A stretch of DNA of 64,000 bases, from NCBI RefSeq assembly GCF_001294455.1, contig NZ_LIKT01000001.1:1-64000 (forward strand). The letters run 5' to 3'. The stretch is from Phaeobacter sp. 11ANDIMAR09 (GTDB lineage Bacteria > Pseudomonadota > Alphaproteobacteria > Rhodobacterales > Rhodobacteraceae). The position numbers and the translations under genes are program-made. Below are positions 58,545 to 64,000 of this stretch, piece after piece; within the stretch, counting starts at the first letter, position 1; each line of letters opens with the position of its first letter. The notes beneath the pieces are model-generated. The model worked only from the letters and a program-made list of their open reading frames with translations. It made no database searches and was not told the DNA's origin.

Positions 58545-60299
58545 TCATTCAAAAATCTCGGGGTCATCCCGATTCAGGTCGCGCACGGCAATGGCAGTCT
58601 CCTGCGCCTTGCTGAGCGTCCACCGGACGCGTGTCGCATACTCGATTGCGCGCCCAGATAAAACGATCTGCTTTGCCGCACGAGGCTTTAATCGCGTTTT
58701 TTCCAGATAAACACTGGGTTCCAGCTTCAATTCGCAGCTTCCATCGTGGCGAAACACCCAGATCTCGCCGCTCTTCAGCGCCATCGACACCGCGGATCCG
58801 CCCAGATCCAGCGCCGAATCCACCTCCGGATGCAGGTGCAGGCGCAGTTCGAACTCTACGCCCTGGGTGCCGGAGCGATCCAAAACCTTGGAAAAGACCC
58901 GCTTGGCAGGGTCCTCAATGGCAACCAATAGGTCCTCCCCCGACAGCCCACGCCCATCATCCGACAATTCCAATGTACGCGCATGGGTGAGACCAAAGTC
59001 CCGCAGGTAGCCATCGTGGCCGCCCTGAAAGCGATGCCCATCGGCCAGTTCATCTAACGCAACCTGCACCGCTTTGGGGCCATCCACCAGCAGTTCTTGC
59101 CCCGTGGTGCGATCCGGCGTGGCCAGGCGGGCGCTGGAATGCCCCGCCAGACATAGGGTCGAATGAGACGGCGTTGCCCGCCCAGCACGGCGCCATTCCA
59201 AGCCAAAAGTCTCGCCAGAGCCGCAATTGACAATCAGCGGCCGTCGCCCGGAGGTCAGCTCAAAGGCCAGGCTGGAAGCATGGCCATTGCTTGATGCGGC
59301 CCCGGCGGGCGGCACGGCGGCATCAATCACGACCGAGGTACGACGCGCCGCCAGGCGCGCATAGCCCATAGCCAACCCGTCACGGTGATCGCCCGCAACA
59401 TGGCTGGCCGCAAGGGCATGATCCAACCAGCCCTCCAAACCCCGTCCGCCGCCATGAAACCGTGCCAATCCGCCGTCGGCATGACGCAGGGTACGCAGTG
59501 CTGGGGCGATCCGCTCAATCGCCGCAGTCTGTGCCGCGGGCACGGTGCGACCGGCCTCGTGCAGGGCGGCCGCAGCCCATGTCAGCAGGGTAAAGACTTC
59601 CAGCAGTTCTTCAGGATTGCGCGTCGGCACGCCGCCGCCAGCATCAATCTGGGCTTCGCATTCCAGGGCCAGAGCTCGGATCGCTGGATCCGCAAGCTCT
59701 TCGCGCCCCTGCAGGGCCAGCCCGGCATAGATCAATCCTGTGAGGGCCTCAAACCGAGGCAGTCCTGGCGAGGCCCCCTGCCAGCGTTGAGACAAGAACC
59801 AGGTCTGTTGCGACAGGGATTGATAAAATACCTCGGTCTCGGCGCGATCTTTGCCACTGAGCAAGAACAGAGCGTGGTTGATCCAACGAATGACCCGCCG
59901 CCCTGTCAGATCCGGTGACCAGGCCAAGGCAGAGCCCCGTCCACCCCCTGATCCATGGGTTTCAATCCAACCCCAGACCCATTTCTGCGCCTTAACCCGC
60001 GCCCTGATATCGCCTACGGCGGCCAGATCATCGAGCCAGCCAAAGCCCTGCCGTTCGGCATCAAAGGCTGCATCTGGGGCATTTACGTCCCACAGGCCGG
60101 TGGTTTCCGATTCGACCAGAAAGCCCGCAAACAGCAGATTGCCGGCCACCAGCTGGCGGCCACGGGCAAAGCTGCCAATGGTGCGCGGTTCGGGTTGCGA
60201 CACAAAGCCCGTCGCCGCTGGCTGCTTACGGGCGCGCCAGGCGTAAAGCCTATTCATCATGCGAGTCCCGCGACTCGCCACTCTGTCGTATCTGGACAT
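58545..60299 (-). CDS. Heparinase II/III family protein
   Basis: 584 residues. An N-terminal alpha/alpha-toroid region (about 60-300) and a C-terminal beta-sandwich (about 310-560; GGLARFHGGGRGLEGWLDHAL, RRPLIVNCGSGETFGLEWRRAGRATPSHSTL) match heparinase II/III-like proteins, a polysaccharide-lyase fold. No signal peptide is seen, so it may act in the cytoplasm. It lies between rsmB and purH, a housekeeping setting rather than a polysaccharide locus, so a role in cell-envelope or capsule turnover is only a guess. Confidence 0.85.
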   Translation of the reverse strand: MSRYDRVASRGTRMMNRLYAWRARKQPAATGFVSQPEPRTIGSFARGRQLVAGNLLFAGFLVESETTGLWDVNAPDAAFDAERQGFGWLDDLAAVGDIRARVKAQKWVWGWIETHGSGGGRGSALAWSPDLTGRRVIRWINHALFLLSGKDRAETEVFYQSLSQQTWFLSQRWQGASPGLPRFEALTGLIYAGLALQGREELADPAIRALALECEAQIDAGGGVPTRNPEELLEVFTLLTWAAAALHEAGRTVPAAQTAAIERIAPALRTLRHADGGLARFHGGGRGLEGWLDHALAASHVAGDHRDGLAMGYARLAARRTSVVIDAAVPPAGAASSNGHASSLAFELTSGRRPLIVNCGSGETFGLEWRRAGRATPSHSTLCLAGHSSARLATPDRTTGQELLVDGPKAVQVALDELADGHRFQGGHDGYLRDFGLTHARTLELSDDGRGLSGEDLLVAIEDPAKRVFSKVLDRSGTQGVEFELRLHLHPEVDSALDLGGSAVSMALKSGEIWVFRHDGSCELKLEPSVYLEKTRLKPRAAKQIVLSGRAIEYATRVRWTLSKAQETAIAVRDLNRDDPEIFE

Positions 60300-60405
60300 G
60301 CTCTCTGCCTCACGCCTTTGGGGCTGTTGATTGCCGGCGTTTTGGCAAAAGGATAGCCGCCTTGGCCCGGCAAGTCACCGATGAATGCAGGCTCAAGGTG
60401 CGGCG

Positions 60406-61668
60406 CTAGGCAGATTTACGCAAGAGCGCCATGTAAAACCCGTCCATGCCACCCTGCTCGGGCCAATAGTCCGGCCGCAACCGCAGCCCACCCTCTTCGG
60501 TGATCCAGGTCGGATCAATTCCCAATGTCTCCAGCACAGATCGATCCACGGTCATATCGGGAAACATCTCCAACGCCTCTTCAATCTGGCACTCGCCTTC
60601 GTCCGGCAAGAGCGAGCAGGTGCAAAACACCATACGCCCGCCGGGTTTGACCAGGCTCCAGGCGTGCACCAACATCTGCGCCTGCAAATCAATCAACGCG
60701 CCAAAGGCACTGCCATCCTTGGCATGAGGCAAATCGGGATGACGGCGAATGGTGCCGGTTGCCGAACAGGGGGCATCGAGCAAAACCCCATCAAATTTGC
60801 CGGCCTGCTCCAGGGCATCGCCCACCACCAGATCAGCCACCAACCCGGTCCGGGTCAGGTTCTCCTGCAACCGCTCCATCCGGGAGGCTGAGGTATCCAC
60901 CGCCGTCACACTGGCACCAGCGGCAGCCATCTGCATGGTCTTGCCACCTGGCGCGGCACAAAGATCCAGCACCCGCTCGCCCTGTTTGGCCTGCAGAATC
61001 TTCGCCGGCAATGCCGCCGCAGCATCCTGCACCCACCAGTCACCCGCCTCATATCCAGCCAGGGCAGAGACCTGCCCGGCTTCGGTCAAACGATGCGATC
61101 CCGTCGCCAGCACACGCCCCCCCAAAGCCGTCAGATCCGCACCGGGTTTGCCGGTGAGATCCAGCGGCGCGCCCGCATAGTGCGCGGCCTCAATCCTCAG
61201 CATGGCCTCGGCACCCCAGGCATCCGCCAAGGGCTTGCGCAGCCATTTGGGCAGGCGCGGCATCCGCAGCTTTGCCCATTCCGCCGGGCCTTGCTCCGCC
61301 ACTTTGCGCAGCACCGCATTGACCAGACCTTTGAGTTTCCCATGACGGCGGTGCTTGGAGATGATCGCCACCATATCATTGACCACACCATGCGCCGCCG
61401 CGCCGTGACACAGTTCCACGGTGCCCAAACGAAGGGCATTTTGCACCGTCAGCGGCGTTGATTTCTTCAAGTGCTTTTGCAGCACCCGATCGGCGCGTTC
61501 CAGGCTGCGCAGGGTCTGCAGTGTCAGACGTTGGGTCCGCGCCCGATCCTCAGGTGTCAGACGTTCCAAGGCCCCCGCCGCATAGCATTCCGCCAGCAGA
61601 CGCCCCTCACCCAGAACCTGATCCAAAAGATAGATCACCGTACGGCGGGCCTGAGTTCCATCGGACAT
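60406..61668 (-). CDS. rsmB: RsmB-type 16S rRNA (cytosine-5) methyltransferase
   Basis: 420 residues. An N-terminal NusB-like RNA-binding domain (about 5-135) precedes a SAM-dependent m5C methyltransferase domain with the SAM motif VLDLCAAPGGKTMQMA, the DAPCSATGTIRRHPD motif (motif IV cysteine) and the catalytic cysteine in FCTCSLLPDEGE. It methylates a cytosine of 16S rRNA, C967 in E. coli. The start at 61668 follows AGGAGAGCAGCA; the frame to 62097 runs through the divergent DUF1674 gene and is rejected. First gene of the rsmB-heparinase-purH-lspA-DUF3035 series. Confidence 0.93.
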   Translation of the reverse strand: MSDGTQARRTVIYLLDQVLGEGRLLAECYAAGALERLTPEDRARTQRLTLQTLRSLERADRVLQKHLKKSTPLTVQNALRLGTVELCHGAAAHGVVNDMVAIISKHRRHGKLKGLVNAVLRKVAEQGPAEWAKLRMPRLPKWLRKPLADAWGAEAMLRIEAAHYAGAPLDLTGKPGADLTALGGRVLATGSHRLTEAGQVSALAGYEAGDWWVQDAAAALPAKILQAKQGERVLDLCAAPGGKTMQMAAAGASVTAVDTSASRMERLQENLTRTGLVADLVVGDALEQAGKFDGVLLDAPCSATGTIRRHPDLPHAKDGSAFGALIDLQAQMLVHAWSLVKPGGRMVFCTCSLLPDEGECQIEEALEMFPDMTVDRSVLETLGIDPTWITEEGGLRLRPDYWPEQGGMDGFYMALLRKSA

Positions 61669-61782
61669 TGCTGCTCTCCTTGCCTTAGACGGCGCCGCGC
61701 GCACCTCAGCGCAGACACCCCTGGTGACTTGTTCCCACCAGAAAGGCGCGTATATCATGGCCTCAGCATAAAGGAACCCGCC

Positions 61783-61995
61783 ATGAGCGACGAGACCCCA
61801 AGCCCCAAAACGGCAGAACCCGCCATCGACCCCAATCTGCCGCCCGCGGCCCAGCGCGCCCTGGCTGAAGCCGCTGAACGCCGCAAACAGGCCGAAGCAA
61901 AAGCCCAACCACCAGCCGAGCTGGGCGGGCGCGACGGCTTGGATCCGGCCCGCTATGGCGACTGGGAGAAAAAGGGCATCGCAATCGACTTCTGA
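61783..61995 (+). CDS. DUF1674 protein (SDHAF4-like succinate dehydrogenase assembly factor)
   Basis: 70 residues. The C-terminal block ELGGRDGLDPARYGDWEKKG is the conserved DUF1674/SDHAF4 motif; the rest is Ala/Pro/Glu-rich and probably disordered. In mitochondria SDHAF4 binds the flavinylated SdhA subunit during complex II assembly, and the bacterial protein is presumed similar. AAAGGAACCCGCC precedes the ATG. It is divergent from rsmB. Confidence 0.88.
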   Translation: MSDETPSPKTAEPAIDPNLPPAAQRALAEAAERRKQAEAKAQPPAELGGRDGLDPARYGDWEKKGIAIDF

Positions 61996-62083
61996 CCCTT
62001 TTGCGCCTTTTGGATCGCGGAACATCGCGCTTTTTTCGGCGTGTGAACGCGTGGTTGGTTGCTTAAATTTCAGGATATCTACT

Positions 62084-62146
62084 TTGAAAATCGGCAATAT
62101 TATTGGTGTGGTCTGCGTTCTTCTTGCAGCTGTCGCTGTTTACTAG
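62084..62146 (+). other. In-frame N-terminal segment cut off by an amber codon
   Basis: A TTG at 62084 with AGGA 8 bases upstream opens a 20-codon frame reading (M)KIGNIIGVVCVLLAAVAVY, a typical membrane or signal segment, and ends at TAG (62144-62146). The same frame continues without another stop to 62899 and reads as protein immediately after the TAG (LLTQKSPQELALDTLRDAH). It is most simply the true N-terminus of the downstream gene, interrupted by one nonsense codon. Confidence 0.5.
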
Positions 62147-62251
62147 CTCTTAACCCAAAAAAGCCCACAGGAACTGGCGCTGGATACCCTCCGGGATGCC
62201 CACTGGGCCGCCGAAGGCGCAGATGTCGACATTCGACTGGAGGCCTGCCGA

Positions 62252-62899
62252 TTGGATATTTCAATCCGGCAGGTTCAACCTAACGGCACTGGGCTGCGTC
62301 GATCCCGTTTGGTCACCGAACTCTCCGACTTCCGCCAAGACACCGTAAATATCCTACCGACCAACGATGGACGCGCGATCCTGTCCTTAATACCCAAACC
62401 AATTTCGAATCAGCAGCTTGCATCGGCTCAAAGGCTTTTGTCCAATATCCCATCCAGCATGCGAGACCAAAAGGGCCATACCCTGACGATGTTCCACAAT
62501 GATGGCAGGGTGACGCAGAACAGCCCTCTCCCATCCGGGCAGGAAGGCCATTGGCCAAAGACCGATCTGCGCCGCCTCCTGGAGCAGCCAAATGGGAAAC
62601 TCACCTTTCAGCTCAGAGCGCTTCTCCCCGATACAGAACCGGGACAGGCCGCAGCAGCAATTCAACCCCACAAGGACGCCCCTGCGCTCTTTGACTTTGT
62701 ACAGGCCGTTGAAGCCGATTCAACACTTGTCGGCTATAGTTTCAATCTGATCTTCAACACAGAGACAGCCGCGCGCGACACCCTGATACTTGGCGGTTTG
62801 GAGTTCCCCACCCAGGTCCGGTTTACAGTCGCCTCCGAAGACAGAGCCCGCGAAACTGCCAAAGCCCTGTTAGGATATAGTCACGCCAACTGCCGGTAA
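62252..62899 (+). CDS. Hypothetical protein, probably the 3' part of an amber-interrupted gene
   Basis: 215 codons from a TTG at 62252, which has GGAGG exactly 8 bases upstream and could serve as a real or restart site. The frame is also coding-like upstream (62147-62251) back to a TAG codon, and before that to a hydrophobic leader. I do not recognise the family. The protein is soluble, mixed alpha/beta, with LVGYSFNLIFNTETAARDTLILGGL near its end. If the TAG is real, the gene is a recent pseudogene or yields only this truncated cytoplasmic form. Confidence 0.55.
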   Translation: MDISIRQVQPNGTGLRRSRLVTELSDFRQDTVNILPTNDGRAILSLIPKPISNQQLASAQRLLSNIPSSMRDQKGHTLTMFHNDGRVTQNSPLPSGQEGHWPKTDLRRLLEQPNGKLTFQLRALLPDTEPGQAAAAIQPHKDAPALFDFVQAVEADSTLVGYSFNLIFNTETAARDTLILGGLEFPTQVRFTVASEDRARETAKALLGYSHANCR

Positions 62900-62930
62900 G
62901 ACTGCAGCCCTTCAGCGTTGAGGACCTGAG

Positions 62931-63263
62931 ATGATTTTGGAAATACGCCGCTACACCCTTCACCCTGGCCAGCGAGAGGCCTTTATAGACTTCTTTGAAG
63001 AGGTGAACCGCGCCGCCCTACGAGCGGCCGGCATGTTGGTTTTTGGGCCAATGCGCGATCTCGAAGACCCAGACAAAGTGCATTGGATCCGTGCTTTTGA
63101 AAGCCTGGAGCACCGCGATGCGGTCAAACAGGCCTTTTACGACGGCCCCATCTGGACGCAGGAGGTCGAGCCTCTGGTGATGCCGCTGATCGCCCATTTT
63201 GAGGCCTCCGTTGTGGAAACCACTAAGGGCTTTGAAGGGTTCAGAGAAACTCCCGATCTCTGA
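62931..63263 (+). CDS. NIPSNAP family protein
   Basis: 110 residues of the dimeric alpha/beta-barrel NIPSNAP fold: ILEIRRYTLHPGQREAFIDFF at the start and VHWIRAFESLEHRDAVKQAFYDGPIW. These small proteins have unclear roles; some are linked to stress or to small-molecule chemistry. It lies 31 bases after the amber-interrupted gene, with TTGAGGACCTGAG before the ATG, and is followed by a dispersed-repeat-like terminator region. Confidence 0.87.
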   Translation: MILEIRRYTLHPGQREAFIDFFEEVNRAALRAAGMLVFGPMRDLEDPDKVHWIRAFESLEHRDAVKQAFYDGPIWTQEVEPLVMPLIAHFEASVVETTKGFEGFRETPDL

Positions 63264-63313
63264 CAGCAGCGTGCAGCAACGGGCTCTCTAAAGCCCCTTG
63301 CCCATCATCTTTC

Positions 63314-63390
63314 CAAAAATATTCCCGCCGGAGGCACACAGGCGGCTTTGCCGCCCAAGAACATGCGGCGCCCCAGCGGGGCGCCTCCGG
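63314..63390 (-). repeat. GC-rich three-way hairpin element of the kind common in roseobacter intergenic regions
   Basis: Hairpins GGCGGC-TTT-GCCGCC (63341-63355) and GGCGCCCC-AGC-GGGGCGCC (63367-63385) lie between outer complementary arms CCGGAGGC (63328-63335) and GCCTCCGG (63383-63390). On the minus strand the structure is followed by GGGAATATTTTTGG, so it can terminate dapB. From memory, near-identical CCTCCGGCGGG-A-TATTTTT sequences are dispersed in many Rhodobacteraceae genomes. Confidence 0.55.
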
Positions 63391-63393
63391 GCT

Positions 63394-64000
63394 TCAAAGC
63401 CCCAACACATCCAGCATGTCGTATTCGCCGGGCGCCTTGCCCTGCCCCCAAAGCGCAGCCTTTAGCGCGCCGCGGGCGAAGATGGCGCGGTCTGTCGCCA
63501 TATGGCGCAGCACGATGCGCTCGCCAGCCGCAGCAAACAACACGTCATGCTCGCCGACGATATCGCCACCGCGAATGGCGCTGAACCCGATATCGCCGCG
63601 TTTGCGTGCCCCCGTGATGCCATCGCGGCCAGAATCCGACACCTCCGCCAGTTTCACCCCTCGCCCCTCGGCGGCGGCCTCCCCCAGCATCAAGGCCGTG
63701 CCCGACGGCGCGTCCACCTTGTGGTGATGATGGGCTTCGATCACTTCGATGTCAAAATCCTCATCCAGCGCTGCGGCGACTTTTTTGGTCAGCTGTACCA
63801 GCAGGTTCACCCCCAGGCTCATATTGCCAGCCCGGATCAGAACCGCATGACGCGCCGCAGGTTCCAGCTGGGCGATCTGTTCCTCCGACATGCCGGTGGT
63901 GCCAATCACATGCACCGCCCGCGCCTGCGCCGCCAGCTTTGAAAACGCCAGCGTGGCTTCGGGAGAGGTGAAATCAATAACCGCCTGCGCTTTAGAAAAA
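63394..64000 (-). CDS. dapB: 4-hydroxy-tetrahydrodipicolinate reductase, partial (5' end beyond the window)
   Basis: About 201 C-terminal residues are inside the window; the frame is open to the edge. Visible are [24 protein letters not shown], the catalytic-site [16 protein letters not shown] motif and the C-terminal [21 protein letters not shown]. The enzyme reduces 4-hydroxy-tetrahydrodipicolinate in the diaminopimelate/lysine pathway. Normal length would be about 270 residues, so some 70 residues are missing to the right. The stop codon is within a GGCTT-TG-AAGCC mini-hairpin just before the terminator-like repeat. Confidence 0.95.
   Translation of the reverse strand, partial: FSKAQAVIDFTSPEATLAFSKLAAQARAVHVIGTTGMSEEQIAQLEPAARHAVLIRAGNMSLGVNLLVQLTKKVAAALDEDFDIEVIEAHHHHKVDAPSGTALMLGEAAAEGRGVKLAEVSDSGRDGITGARKRGDIGFSAIRGGDIVGEHDVLFAAAGERIVLRHMATDRAIFARGALKAALWGQGKAPGEYDMLDVLGL

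Noticed and set aside
61669-62097. N-terminal extension of rsmB
   Set aside because: It is antisense to the DUF1674 gene; AGGAG and the NusB domain place the start at 61668.
1-64000. Mobile elements, prophage, CRISPR arrays, restriction or toxin-antitoxin systems
   Set aside because: Looked for transposase, integrase, phage, Cas, methylase and toxin signatures and for regular repeats; none seen.

Overview
The window is a GC-rich chromosomal segment of an alphaproteobacterium, most likely a marine member of the Roseobacter group (Rhodobacteraceae). This is inferred from gene content: an alphaproteobacterial L36 without the zinc ligands, DNA polymerase IV with an N-terminal CxxC...CxxC extension, a DUF3035 lipoprotein, bacterial saccharopine dehydrogenases, an ALDH16-type fused dehydrogenase and an endonuclease-type MutL. 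I see no insertion sequence, prophage, CRISPR array or rRNA. There is one tRNA gene, tRNA-Val(GAC).

Layout. Positions 1-4.1 kb hold periplasmic methionine-sulfoxide repair (msrP, msrQ), a membrane-anchored glutamate-synthase-like FMN protein and a secreted DUF302 protein. Positions 4.1-11.3 kb hold housekeeping genes: clpB with a heat-shock-type promoter, pyrF, a structured RNA candidate (7891-8096), a NUDIX hydrolase, dinB, an N-formylglutamate amidohydrolase, tRNA-Val and rpmJ. Positions 11.3-16.4 kb hold two parts of a ferric-iron ABC transporter (binding protein and permease, no ATPase) around an XRE-cupin regulator, a GNAT acetyltransferase and a CobW-type GTPase. Positions 16.5-25.8 kb are one minus-strand block: a branched-chain-type (Liv) ABC transporter with an acyl-CoA ligase gene at each end. 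This looks like an uptake-and-CoA-activation unit for a carboxylic acid.

Positions 26-31.3 kb hold a secreted caspase-like protein with Sel1 repeats, a hybrid histidine kinase, its response regulator and a small WGR protein. Positions 31.3-36.7 kb hold an M20 amidohydrolase, a histidine phosphatase, a GST and an operon with two saccharopine dehydrogenases flanking a SemiSWEET transporter. Positions 36.7-44.5 kb hold a Crp/Fnr regulator with a DUF2892 target, a U32 peptidase-like protein, DUF3775, a class III nucleotide cyclase, rmuC and mutL with a LexA-type box. Positions 44.5-48.5 kb hold a complete Mn/Zn-type ABC operon behind a Fur-family-like operator.

Positions 48.6-52.9 kb hold deoC, an ALDH16-type dehydrogenase and an SDR. 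Positions 52.9-61.7 kb are minus-strand: an M16 protease pair (catalytic plus inactive), then rsmB, a heparinase-like gene, purH, lspA and a DUF3035 lipoprotein in a probable operon. Positions 61.8-64 kb hold an SDHAF4-like DUF1674 gene, a hypothetical gene split by an in-frame amber codon, a NIPSNAP protein and the 3' part of dapB, cut by the window edge.

Most of the window is ordinary core genome. The points of most interest are the unclassified structured RNA, the SemiSWEET inside the saccharopine operon, several well-formed palindromic operators (LexA-type before mutL, Crp/Fnr-type before DUF2892, a 21-bp palindrome before livG, iron/manganese boxes), and the amber-interrupted gene.
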